38,789 nt of DNA from Fimbriimonadales bacterium (GCA_025061985.1 JANXAW010000022.1:1-38789), one strand, 5' to 3'. Positions 16,512 to 24,651 are shown, numbered from the stretch's first letter. Numbers and translations: made by a program. Notes: generated by a model from the letters alone, not told the origin.

Positions 16512-16512
16512 A
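16507..16512 (-). promoter_or_regulatory. -10 element of the riboswitch transcript
   Basis: TATAAT on the minus strand, offset by one base from the plus-strand -10 of prmC. A start about 7 bases downstream (near 16500) puts the first base about 27 bases before the aptamer. Confidence 0.65.
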
Positions 16513-16519
16513 CCCCTCG

Positions 16520-17374
16520 ATGACGGCGGCACAGGCTGTGGCAGAAACCTGCGCTGCCCTGCGTCAAGCGGGCATCGCTGAGGCACAGCGCGAAGCGGAG
16601 CTGTTGGTGGCAGCTGCTTTAGGCGTGGAGCGCGCCTATCTAATCGCCCACCCCGAAACGCCCCTTTCCGCTCAGCATTGCATGCGCTTGCATCGCTGGA
16701 TACGCCGACGCGCCGCCCGCGAACCGCTGGCATACATTACGCGCCGCGTGTGGTTCTACGGACTGCGCCTTCACATTGGACGAGGCGCGCTCATCCCTCG
16801 CCCCGAAACCGAGCACCTAGTGGAGCAGTTCCTGCAGTGGGCGCAACGCCACGAGTTCGCCCACACGCCCATGTTGGTAGACGCAGGCACAGGCAGCGGT
16901 GCGATTGCAATCGCGTGCCTGCTGCACGCCCCGCGCTGGCTGGCAGTGGGGATCGACTGCAGCCGTCTTGCCTTGCGGATTGCTGCACGCAATCGTCGCG
17001 CGTTCAAACTACAGCAGCGCCTCTTGCTGGTGCAAGGCGACTGGCTCACGCCGCTGCGCCCGCATTCCGTAGATGCCGTAATAGCCAACCCGCCGTATGT
17101 GCTGCCTGATGAGTGGGACTCGCTGCAACCCGAAATCAGGCTCTATGAGCCGCGACAGGCACTGTTAGTGCCCCCGGATGACCCCTTGCGCCCCTATCGC
17201 GAGATCGCCCAAGCCGCACGGCGCGTGTTGCGCTCACCAGGGTTGTTGGTGTTCGAGACCAGCCCACGCTTAGCGCCACACCTTGCAAGTCACCTGCCCG
17301 CGTGGGGATTTGCGCAGACTTTCACGTGCACAGACTACAGTGGTGCGCTGCGCGTGGTGGGAGCAACTGTGTAA
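16520..17374 (+). CDS. prmC: Release factor glutamine methyltransferase
   Basis: PrmC (HemK) methylates the GGQ glutamine of release factors RF1 and RF2. From ATG 16520 it has 284 residues, the family norm. A helical N-domain (about 1-70, with REPLAYITRRVWFYGLRL at its end) leads into RPETEHLVE and the SAM-binding loop D121-AGTGSG-127. The catalytic N190-P-P-Y193 motif follows, then RLYEPRQALL. The frame is open back to 16262, but that part overlaps the divergent riboswitch promoter and has no homology, so the leaderless ATG is chosen. prfA, its usual neighbour, is not here. Confidence 0.94.
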   Translation: MTAAQAVAETCAALRQAGIAEAQREAELLVAAALGVERAYLIAHPETPLSAQHCMRLHRWIRRRAAREPLAYITRRVWFYGLRLHIGRGALIPRPETEHLVEQFLQWAQRHEFAHTPMLVDAGTGSGAIAIACLLHAPRWLAVGIDCSRLALRIAARNRRAFKLQQRLLLVQGDWLTPLRPHSVDAVIANPPYVLPDEWDSLQPEIRLYEPRQALLVPPDDPLRPYREIAQAARRVLRSPGLLVFETSPRLAPHLASHLPAWGFAQTFTCTDYSGALRVVGATV

Positions 17375-17392
17375 GACGCTCCCCCAAACGGG

Positions 17393-17398
17393 TACACT
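17393..17398 (+). promoter_or_regulatory. -10 element of purF, near-leaderless
   Basis: GGG-TACACT, 10 bases before the GTG at 17409. The preceding bases repeat the 15-bp string seen at 13485. Confidence 0.55.
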
Positions 17399-17408
17399 AT
17401 TCGATACT

Positions 17409-18866
17409 GTGCAACGCCACGACTCGCCACGCGAGGCGTGTGGACTGTTCGGGGTCTACGCGCCTGGGGAGGACGTTGCCCAACTCACTTACTTTGGGCT
17501 GTTTGCGCTTCAGCATCGAGGACAAGAGAGTGCGGGGATTGCTGTCTCGGACGGGACGCGCGTGCGCGCCCACAAAGGCATGGGGCTAGTCACGCGCGTG
17601 TTCACTGAGCCTGTACTGGCAGCGCTGCAAGGCTACATCGCGGTTGGGCACACACGCTATTCCACCACAGGCTCCTCCACGCTGCGGAATGTGCAACCCA
17701 TCACCTGCTCCACTGAGCATGGCAGCATCGCCGTGGCGCATAACGGCAACCTAGTGAACGCGCATGTTCTCCGTGCCCAGCTGGAAGCCGAAGGCGAACA
17801 GTTCGAGACGACGAACGACTCAGAGGTTATCGTGCGCCTGATCGCTCGCGCCCTGCACAATGGCGAGGACATTGTGCAGGCAATCCGCACGATGATGCGC
17901 CAAGTGGAGGGAGCCTACTCGCTGGCGATTTTGACCCCTACGCAGCTTATAGGCGTACGTGATCCGTTTGGGGTGCGCCCCTTGTGCATTGGCAGGTTAG
18001 GCGAGGCGTGGATATTAGCTTCCGAAACGTGTGCGCTGTCGCCGGTTGGTGCCGAGTATGTGCGCGACGTAATCCCCGGCGAGATCGTGGTGATCGACGC
18101 CGAGGGGCTGCACTCCTACGAAGGGCTACCCTCGGAGCGCGAAGCGCTTTGCATGTTTGAGCTGATTTACTTTGCGCGCCCTGATAGTTACCTCTATGGG
18201 CGCTTGCTTTACGAAGTGCGTCGCGCCATGGGACGCATCTTAGCGCGAGAGCACCCTGCCGAAGCCGACTTGGTGATCCCGGTGCCCGACTCTGGCGTTC
18301 CAGCAGCGGTAGGCTACGCCCTTGAATCGGGCATCCCCTATGGCGACGGGTTCATCAAAAACCGCTATGCGCCGCGCACTTTTATTCAGCCCGATCAGCG
18401 GCTGCGCGAGCAAAGCGTGCGCCTCAAACTCACGCCCCTGCGCGAAATCATCGCAGGCAAGCGACTGGTGGTCGTAGACGACTCGATTGTGCGTGGCACC
18501 ACCACACGCCAGATTGTGCGTCTTCTGTTTGAAGCGGGGGCGCGCGAGGTGCACCTGCGCATCACTGCCCCGCCCATTCGCTTCCCTTGCCACTACGGAA
18601 TCGATATGGCGACCCAACGCGAGCTGGTAGCTGCCGAGCATACCGTTGAGGACGTGCGCCGAAAAATCGGTGCGACCTCGCTGGGCTATCTAAGCATTGA
18701 GGGCTTGCTGCAAGCAGCGGGGCAGCCACGCCATCGCTTCTGCCTTGCCTGCTTCAATGGCGAATACCCCATCCCCATCCCCCGCGATGTAGAGCTGGTG
18801 AAAGACATCTTCGAGCGCCCTGCCCTTCGTCCCTCACCCGATCAGCCGGTGGGGGTGGAAACCTAA
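17409..18866 (+). CDS. purF: Amidophosphoribosyltransferase
   Basis: PurF makes phosphoribosylamine from PRPP and glutamine, the first committed step of purine synthesis. 485 residues from GTG 17409. A 10-residue propeptide precedes C11, the Ntn nucleophile (EACGLFGVY). The glutaminase domain shows LQHRGQESAGI, GHTRYSTTGSS and AVAHNGNLVN. The phosphoribosyltransferase domain carries the PRPP loop VVVDDSIVRGTTTRQIV. RFPCHYGIDM and CLACFNGEYP hold cysteines of the type that bind a [4Fe-4S] cluster in the Bacillus-like class. The GTG is chosen because upstream sequence overlaps prmC and has no homology. It is not in a pur operon here. Confidence 0.95.
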   Translation: MQRHDSPREACGLFGVYAPGEDVAQLTYFGLFALQHRGQESAGIAVSDGTRVRAHKGMGLVTRVFTEPVLAALQGYIAVGHTRYSTTGSSTLRNVQPITCSTEHGSIAVAHNGNLVNAHVLRAQLEAEGEQFETTNDSEVIVRLIARALHNGEDIVQAIRTMMRQVEGAYSLAILTPTQLIGVRDPFGVRPLCIGRLGEAWILASETCALSPVGAEYVRDVIPGEIVVIDAEGLHSYEGLPSEREALCMFELIYFARPDSYLYGRLLYEVRRAMGRILAREHPAEADLVIPVPDSGVPAAVGYALESGIPYGDGFIKNRYAPRTFIQPDQRLREQSVRLKLTPLREIIAGKRLVVVDDSIVRGTTTRQIVRLLFEAGAREVHLRITAPPIRFPCHYGIDMATQRELVAAEHTVEDVRRKIGATSLGYLSIEGLLQAAGQPRHRFCLACFNGEYPIPIPRDVELVKDIFERPALRPSPDQPVGVET

Positions 18867-19131
18867 ATAGTGCAAGCCCCTCTGCAAAGTGTTTTTTGGG
18901 CACAGCGCTCGCGAGGCTATCAGACTTTTCCAAAAGAGAGCCTCTGCGGAAAAATTTAACCGCCCCTTAACCTTCCATCTTGCAAAATCTCTGTAGCGAC
19001 CTCGGTACACGCCTCGAGCAAGAGCGCGCGACGCGGGCGCATGTATTAGCTCCGCGAAATATTTTTGTGCGTCTCTCGCCGAGGGCACGAACAACAGGAG
19101 GTGCTGCCACACGCAAGTGAGGAGGTTGGGC
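18867..19131 (+). promoter_or_regulatory. Upstream region of the phosphate locus
   Basis: A 265-bp non-coding region between purF and the porin gene, more AT-rich than its surroundings. It holds the direct repeat described separately (18956-18972) and a TATTTT near 19061. It ends in GAGGAGG, the porin ribosome-binding site. I find no clear intrinsic terminator after purF. Confidence 0.5.
18956..18972 (+). promoter_or_regulatory. Possible Pho box (11-bp spaced direct repeat)
   Basis: TTAACC occurs twice with exactly 11 bp between starts (18956 and 18967), and CC follows four bases after the first. PhoB/PhoP-type regulators bind direct repeats with an 11-bp period. The site lies 160 bp upstream of the porin-pst genes, which are phosphate genes. 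A third repeat is not clear, so this is a proposal. Confidence 0.4.
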
Positions 19132-20430
19132 ATGGAGCACATAGCAGGGAAGCGATATTACGCGCTTATCTTAGCAGGTTGTGTAGTTGCGACCAGCGTG
19201 AACGCTCAAACAAGTGCCATTGATACCTCGCGCCCCGACGAGAAGGCATCCCCCGCAAGCGCAGCATCGCCTCATGAGGCGCGTCTGCTTGAGCTTCAAC
19301 AGCGCATCGAGGAGCTGCAAAAGCAAATTGAGCAAATGCAGCGCGAGATGGAGGAAATACGCCTCTACATTGAAGAGCAGTCGCAAGAGACAATTCCTGT
19401 GATCACGACAAACCTCAGTGAGGCGCTGCGCTTCCGACCGGGCAACTACATGCAGTTCCAATGGGTGGACTCGCAGGAGCCACCTGCAGGGCGCGAAGGG
19501 TTCCAGATGCGACGCTTTAGGATTAGCCAAACAAACATTATTGACCCGCGCACGCAGATGCGCCTGACCTTCGATGTGGCAACGGGACCCCAGCGGGTTT
19601 CGGCGGAGCTGCGTGACGCCCAGCTGATTTGGGACATTGAGCCAACCGTAGAGCGTGTCGGCATCCAACTGCTGGTGGGACAGCAGCCACTACCGTTGGG
19701 CTATGAGTTGGAACGCTCTTCTGCCGACCGCGAAATGCCCGAGCGCGCGCTTTATAACCGCACGATGTTCGCAGGCGAGCGTGGGCGCGGCGTATTTATG
19801 CGCATTGGGCTGAGCAACAACTCGTTTGCGCACTTTGGTCTGTGGAACAGCCTCACATTTCAAGACCCGCAACAAACGGGCGCAAATGCCTTTGGTAATT
19901 TGGGCGCGCAGTTGGCATATCACCTCGGGTGGCGCTATTACACGCCCGCTTTCGAATTTGGCATCGCAGGCTTTTTCGGCAGCCGCCCAGGCTTTACCTT
20001 TACTACGGGCAACCCGCCTCAGAACGTAACCATACCCAGCAATAATCGCCGCTTCATCTTCGTAGACACTACCCTCATTGACGCTTTGCCCGGCTTGACC
20101 TTGCGTGGTGAGGTGATGTTTGGGCACGACCGCGTGCCCACGGGTGGCACCACAAACCCGCGCTTCCGCAGGGCTACCGACATCCTCGGCTACCAAGTCC
20201 AAGCCACCTACCGCATCAACTATCGCAACTTTTTCACCGTGCGCTACGACTTCTTCGACCCTAACACCAACCGTAATAGCCGACGCGATAGCACCCAAAC
20301 TTGGGGCTTCGCCTACAACTACTTCATCAACCCCAACGCACGCCTGACAATCGCCTACGAAATGCCCGACGAAGAGGGCACCGAAGTGCGCAACAACGCT
20401 TGGACTATACGCCTGCAGTTTCGCTACTGA
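19132..20430 (+). CDS. OprP/OprO-like outer-membrane porin
   Basis: 432 residues from ATG 19132 (GAGGAGG 7 bases upstream). A signal peptide (about 1-26, RYYALILAGCVVATSVNA before QTS) is followed by a coiled coil (about 45-85, LLELQQRIEELQKQIEQMQ). A beta-rich domain with alternating strands ends in an aromatic C-terminus (IRLQFRY), the sorting signal of outer-membrane barrels. The fold resembles the phosphate-selective porin O/P family: FRPGNYMQFQWVD, FQMRRFRISQTNIIDPRTQMRLTFD, LLVGQQPLPLGYELERSS, NRTMFAGERGRGVFM. The coiled coil may trimerise or span to peptidoglycan. Its place ahead of pstS supports a role in phosphate entry. Anion selectivity is inferred. Confidence 0.85.
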   Translation: MEHIAGKRYYALILAGCVVATSVNAQTSAIDTSRPDEKASPASAASPHEARLLELQQRIEELQKQIEQMQREMEEIRLYIEEQSQETIPVITTNLSEALRFRPGNYMQFQWVDSQEPPAGREGFQMRRFRISQTNIIDPRTQMRLTFDVATGPQRVSAELRDAQLIWDIEPTVERVGIQLLVGQQPLPLGYELERSSADREMPERALYNRTMFAGERGRGVFMRIGLSNNSFAHFGLWNSLTFQDPQQTGANAFGNLGAQLAYHLGWRYYTPAFEFGIAGFFGSRPGFTFTTGNPPQNVTIPSNNRRFIFVDTTLIDALPGLTLRGEVMFGHDRVPTGGTTNPRFRRATDILGYQVQATYRINYRNFFTVRYDFFDPNTNRNSRRDSTQTWGFAYNYFINPNARLTIAYEMPDEEGTEVRNNAWTIRLQFRY

Positions 20431-20451
20431 AACGAAGGAGGGAGAGCAACG

Positions 20452-21306
20452 ATGAAACGCATTCGCCTCATCGGGGTATTGGCTGGCGTAGCAGCGTTTG
20501 CTGGACTGACAGCGTTCAGCTGGCTCGGTCAGCAGAGCATCACCATCAAAGGCTCCGACACGATGCTCATTCTCAACCAGCGCTGGGCAGAAGCCTATGG
20601 GCGCGTGAACCCGCGCGTGAGCGTCTCAGTTACAGGAGGTGGCTCTAGCATCGGCATCAACGCCCTCATCAACGGCGTGACCGACATCTGCGCCTCCTCG
20701 CGCCCAATGCGCAAATCCGAGTATGACCGCGCGCGCAGCCGCGGCGTCGTGCCCCACGAAATCCCCGTGGCGCTGGACGGACTGGCGGTCGTTGTGCACG
20801 AATCAAACCCTGTCGACTCGCTCACGATGGATCAGGTGCGCCGCATCTACATCGGTCAGATTACCAACTGGAGCCAAGTGGGTGGCCCGAACATGCCGAT
20901 TGTGGTATTTAGCCGCGACAGCAACTCGGGAACCTACGGCTTCTTCCAGCAGGTGGTGCTGAAGAACCAGAACTGGGGACCGGGCGTGCGCTTTATGCCC
21001 TCCACCAGCGAGGAAGCACGCGAGGTGGCACGCACCCCAGGCGGCATTGCTTACGGCGGTATCGCCTACTTCAAGAACCGCCCCGGCATCAAAATCCTCA
21101 AGATTGCCGCCAAAGAAGGCGATACGCCATACGCCCCGACGGAAGAGAACGTGCGCACACGCAAGTACCCCATTTCGCGCTACCTCTACTTCTACACCAA
21201 CGGCAAGCCCAAGGGTGAAGTGGCGAAGTTCATCAACTGGGTGCTCTCACCCGAAGGGCAAGCGATAGTAAGAGAGGTGGGTTACTACCCGCTGGAGAAG
21301 CGATAG
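20452..21306 (+). CDS. pstS: Phosphate ABC transporter substrate-binding protein
   Basis: 284 residues with a signal peptide (about 1-27), then a two-lobed phosphate-binding fold. Diagnostic stretches are ITIKGSDTMLILNQRWAEAY, the phosphate-loop region VSVTGGGSSIGINALINGVTDICASSRPM, SRDSNSGTYGFFQQ, and the closing KGEVAKFINWVLSPEGQAIVREVGYYPL. No lipobox is seen, so the protein may be free in the periplasm, as suits a diderm. SD GGAGGG precedes the ATG. It lies 21 bp after the porin, and a strong hairpin separates it from pstC. Confidence 0.95.
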   Translation: MKRIRLIGVLAGVAAFAGLTAFSWLGQQSITIKGSDTMLILNQRWAEAYGRVNPRVSVSVTGGGSSIGINALINGVTDICASSRPMRKSEYDRARSRGVVPHEIPVALDGLAVVVHESNPVDSLTMDQVRRIYIGQITNWSQVGGPNMPIVVFSRDSNSGTYGFFQQVVLKNQNWGPGVRFMPSTSEEAREVARTPGGIAYGGIAYFKNRPGIKILKIAAKEGDTPYAPTEENVRTRKYPISRYLYFYTNGKPKGEVAKFINWVLSPEGQAIVREVGYYPLEKR

Positions 21307-21314
21307 CCTATTTG

Positions 21315-21340
21315 CAAGGCAGGGCACTTGCCCTGCCTTG
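21315..21340 (+). terminator. Intercistronic hairpin between pstS and pstC
   Basis: A perfect 12-bp stem (21315-21326 with 21329-21340) with a two-base centre, starting 9 bases after the pstS stop. No T tract follows. A partial terminator or 3'-end stabiliser here would give more PstS than PstC, which is the usual need. Confidence 0.7.
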
Positions 21341-21351
21341 ACCCAAATGCT

Positions 21352-22833
21352 ATGTGGCGCATCCGACTATTGGATCACCTCGTGCAGGCAGCAACTTGGA
21401 TGGCAGGAGGCTTGCTCATCCTAACCATCGTCGCCGTGTTCTACTACCTGCTAGCAGAATCGCGATACGCTTTCACGCGCAAGTTCCCTTACGGCTTTCG
21501 GATCGCCCTGCAGTCTCCCGATAGCGAGTACCGCGATGAGGTCTCAATGGATCCCACTGCCAGCTTATTAGCTACGCACCGCGAGGGCACAGACGAGCTG
21601 GACGATGCCGAAGATGCCACGCGCCTGCCCCCACACGAGGAACTTGCCTCTATGCAGTCGCTGGTGACTGCAACCGCACAAACCTCTGACCCAGCCCAGC
21701 TGCGTGCCGATGAGCTGTTTCGCGACTGCATGCGCGCGCCTAAGACCGCCGAGCAAGGCGAACGCTTTCTGCTTTTAGCATTCGCAATGCCCTCGTACAC
21801 AGGCAAGACGATGGAGCTGGCGTGGGAACCCGATGTGGCGTTTGAGCCTGAGTTTGCCCCATATGAGTTTCGCCTACGACTGCTGCGCGCGCCCAAAGGC
21901 ATTTCCATAGAGCCGATAGAAATCAACCTGAACCAACAACCGCGCGGGCGGATTACCTTGCCCGTGTGGAAAGCACACTCGCAGCAAGAGTGGCTCAACG
22001 GCTACTTGTTTGAGCTAGAAGCGCGCCCCACGACTACTACAACCGTTGCGACCTTGCAGCAGTTTTTCAAGCCAGACTGGGCGCCGACAATCCTGTACGC
22101 TCGCTTCGGCATGCTACCCCTGCTGCTGTCTACTTTGCTTATTACCTTGTTGGCGATCACCTTCGCCACCCCCTTGGGCTTAGCTGCTGCCGTGTACCTG
22201 AGCGAGCAAGCCTCACCGCGTATTCGCGAGTGGTTCAAACCGATTTTGGAGATTTTGGCAGCCATTCCCACGGTTGTGCTGGGCTACTTTGGGGTGGTGC
22301 TGGTGGCGCCTGCCCTGCAAAAACTGTTCGGCGAGGCGTTGCAACTCACTTCGGGGCGCGGCTTGCTGGCAACCGCGCTGATGATGACCGTGTTCATTCT
22401 GCCCACCGTCATCTCGCTTTCGGAGGACGCCTTGCGTGCCGTGCCAAACAGCCTTCGCGAGGGGGCAGAAGCTTTGGGGCTAACACTGGCGGAGTGCGTT
22501 CGCCTCATTCTCCTGCCCGCTGCTAAAAGCGGCTTGATTGCGGCGGTGCTGCTGGCAATCGCGCGCGTGATGGGTGAGACGATGATTGTCTGGATTCTCA
22601 GCGGCGGAACGCCCGTTATGCCCGACTTCAGTTCTCCCTCAGCGGCACTTGCGACTTTAGTCAAGCCCACACGCGCTATCCCCGATACCATCGCGATTGA
22701 GATGGGCAACGTGGAGTTCGAAAGCCCGCACTATGGGCACCTGTTCTTGCTTGGGCTGACGCTGTTTGTGCTGACGCTATTCATCAACCTGCTGGGGTTC
22801 GCCTACCGCAAACGCGCCCAGCTCCAATTCTGA
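21352..22833 (+). CDS. pstC: Phosphate ABC transporter permease PstC, with large insert
   Basis: 493 residues from ATG 21352; a usual PstC has about 300. The first helix (about 15-38) is followed by a hydrophilic stretch of roughly 190 residues (about 45-238, acidic early part DELDDAEDATRLPP, then a beta-rich part FAMPSYTGKTMELAWEP). The normal permease core follows (FGMLPLLLSTLLITLLAITFATPLGLAAAVYLSEQAS onward). The ATPase-contact loop is EALGLTLAECVRLILLPAAKSGL, and MGETMIVWILSGG follows. The insert should face the periplasm. A TTG start at 21328 is possible but falls inside the hairpin. No clear Shine-Dalgarno is seen. Confidence 0.92.
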   Translation: MWRIRLLDHLVQAATWMAGGLLILTIVAVFYYLLAESRYAFTRKFPYGFRIALQSPDSEYRDEVSMDPTASLLATHREGTDELDDAEDATRLPPHEELASMQSLVTATAQTSDPAQLRADELFRDCMRAPKTAEQGERFLLLAFAMPSYTGKTMELAWEPDVAFEPEFAPYEFRLRLLRAPKGISIEPIEINLNQQPRGRITLPVWKAHSQQEWLNGYLFELEARPTTTTTVATLQQFFKPDWAPTILYARFGMLPLLLSTLLITLLAITFATPLGLAAAVYLSEQASPRIREWFKPILEILAAIPTVVLGYFGVVLVAPALQKLFGEALQLTSGRGLLATALMMTVFILPTVISLSEDALRAVPNSLREGAEALGLTLAECVRLILLPAAKSGLIAAVLLAIARVMGETMIVWILSGGTPVMPDFSSPSAALATLVKPTRAIPDTIAIEMGNVEFESPHYGHLFLLGLTLFVLTLFINLLGFAYRKRAQLQF

Positions 22834-22942
22834 GCAGCAGCGATGGCAGGTGCTGCCGTACCAAAGCAATCATTCGGTCTGGCAGTAGTCGGTGGGTGTT
22901 GCATCCGCCTTACGAAGGTAGCTTGGGAAGGTTAGGAAGGCT

Positions 22943-23869
22943 ATGGAGGTGCAAGCGACCTACTTGGAGAGGGTTCGCGCAGGCGAGTGGGAAGCATTGG
23001 CAGCAAGGCGCGATAAGGCGCGCCTGCGCAAAAACGCGCTTTCGAGCGCGCTGTTTGGCGGCGTGGGTGCGTTCACCATACTGCTGGTGTTCTTGCTACT
23101 GGCAGTAATCGTCTACAAGGGCGCGCCCACGATTAGCTGGGAGTTCCTCAGCCAGCCGCCTAAGGAAGGGATGTCGGCAGGCGGGATTTGGCCCATGATT
23201 CGCGGCTCGCTGTTGCTGATGCTAGGCACCTTCCTATTGGCGACGCCGATAGGCATCTTCGGCGGGGTGTGTTTAGCGGAGTACGGCGAGCGCAGCCGCA
23301 TTATGCGCCTAATGCACGCCAGCGTCGCTGCCTTGGCAGGCACTCCGCCAATTGTGTATGGGCTGTTCGGGCTCGCGATTTTCGTGCTGAAGTTCAAGCT
23401 TGGGGTGAGCCTGCTTTCAGGATGGCTGACGCTGACCTTGTTCAGCCTACCCGTGATTGTGCTGACGACAGAATCTGCGCTCAAAACCGTGCCCAGCGCG
23501 CTCATCGATGGGGGGTTGGCGTTAGGGCTGTCGCGCTGGCAAACGCTGTGGCGAATTGCGCTCCCCTACGCAATGCCAGGGATTATGACGGGCGTGATTT
23601 TGTCATTGGGGCGCGCAGCGGGCGAAGCAACCCCTGTGCTATTTACTGCCAGCATCTACTACTCCACCGCTCAATTGACGCTAGGCTGGGAAACCCTGCG
23701 CCAGCCTGTAGCGAACCTGCCGTATTACTTGGCGGAAGGCTACCGCCAGCCAGGGGTCGTGCCAGACCACCTCATTTGGGGCGCATGCCTCACGCTGATT
23801 GTGCTGGTGCTCCTGATGAACGCAGCAGCCATTCTCATCCGCACATGCGCACGGAGGCGATACCTATGA
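22943..23869 (+). CDS. pstA: Phosphate ABC transporter permease PstA
   Basis: 308 residues, six membrane helices after a charged N-terminal stretch of about 38 residues. Family blocks: GGIWPMIRGSLLLMLGTFLLATPIGIFGGVCLAEYG, GTPPIVYGLFGLAIFV, the ATPase-contact loop DGGLALGLSRWQTLWRIALPYAMPGIMTG, and LGRAAGEATPVLFTA. It pairs with PstC in the membrane. Start: ATG with AGGAAGG. It is 109 bp after pstC, a longer gap than elsewhere in the operon, and its stop overlaps the pstB ATG (ATGA). Confidence 0.95.
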   Translation: MEVQATYLERVRAGEWEALAARRDKARLRKNALSSALFGGVGAFTILLVFLLLAVIVYKGAPTISWEFLSQPPKEGMSAGGIWPMIRGSLLLMLGTFLLATPIGIFGGVCLAEYGERSRIMRLMHASVAALAGTPPIVYGLFGLAIFVLKFKLGVSLLSGWLTLTLFSLPVIVLTTESALKTVPSALIDGGLALGLSRWQTLWRIALPYAMPGIMTGVILSLGRAAGEATPVLFTASIYYSTAQLTLGWETLRQPVANLPYYLAEGYRQPGVVPDHLIWGACLTLIVLVLLMNAAAILIRTCARRRYL

Positions 23870-24651
23870 TGACCGCAGCCGTAGCAACACCAGCGAAAAC
23901 CGCCATCCGAACGGAGGGCTTATCGGTATCGTACAACGGCAAGCCTGCGCTCAAGTCCGTGAACATAGAGTTTTACGAGAACACTGTGACCGCGCTGATT
24001 GGTCCCAGTGGCTGTGGCAAGAGCACCTTGCTACGTGCCCTCAACCGAATGAACGACCGCATCCCCGACGCCGTCACGCAAGGCAAGGTGTTCGTCAACG
24101 GAATCAACATCTATGACCGAGGGGTGAACCTTACACGCCTGCGTCGCGAAGTTGGCATGGTCTTCCAAAAGCCAAACCCCTTCCCGATGACGATTTTTGA
24201 GAACGTTGCACTGGGGCCGCGCTTGCACTACGGGTTGCGTGGACGTGCCTTAGAAGAGGTTGTGGAAGACGCCCTGCGCAAGGCAGCCCTGTGGGACGAA
24301 GTCAAAGACGACCTCAAGAAAAAAAGCGGGCTTGCCCTCTCAGGCGGTCAGCAGCAACGGCTCTGCATCGCGCGCATGCTCGCCGTCCAGCCGCGCATCC
24401 TGCTAATGGATGAGCCATGCAGCGCGCTTGACCCAATCAGCACCCAAAAAATCGAAGAGCTTATTGTGGAGCTGGGCAAGCAATACACGGTTATCGTGGT
24501 CACACACAACTTGCAACAGGCAGCTCGCATCAGCCAATACACGGGATTCCTAATGTACGGCGAGCTTATTGAGTGGGGCGAAACGCGGCAGCTGTTTGAA
24601 CGCCCGCAACGCCAAGAAACGGAAGACTACATCCGCGGGCGCTTCGGTTAA
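23866..24651 (+). CDS. pstB: Phosphate ABC transporter ATPase
   Basis: 261 residues from ATG 23866 (or ATG 23869; GGAGG lies upstream). Walker A G46-PSGCGKST, Q-loop near VGMVFQKPNPFPMTIFENV, signature LSGGQQQRLCIAR, Walker B ILLMDEPCSALDP, and switch His in VVVTHNLQQA. The FQKPNPFPM motif is specific for PstB. It overlaps pstA by 4 bp. The open frame reaching back to 23188 is inside pstA and not real. No phoU follows, which is unusual for a pst operon; the next gene is on the other strand. Confidence 0.96.
   Translation: MMTAAVATPAKTAIRTEGLSVSYNGKPALKSVNIEFYENTVTALIGPSGCGKSTLLRALNRMNDRIPDAVTQGKVFVNGINIYDRGVNLTRLRREVGMVFQKPNPFPMTIFENVALGPRLHYGLRGRALEEVVEDALRKAALWDEVKDDLKKKSGLALSGGQQQRLCIARMLAVQPRILLMDEPCSALDPISTQKIEELIVELGKQYTVIVVTHNLQQAARISQYTGFLMYGELIEWGETRQLFERPQRQETEDYIRGRFG

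Noticed and set aside
16262-16519. 86-residue extension of prmC
   Set aside because: It is antisense to the cobalamin aptamer and crosses both -10 elements; no PrmC homologue has such a part.
19690-20298. 202-codon open frame antisense to the porin gene
   Set aside because: Biased composition of a high-GC opposite strand; no motif, and the porin on the other strand is clear.
23188-23865. Long extension of the pstB frame
   Set aside because: It is entirely inside pstA; the ATPase domain starts right after ATG 23866.
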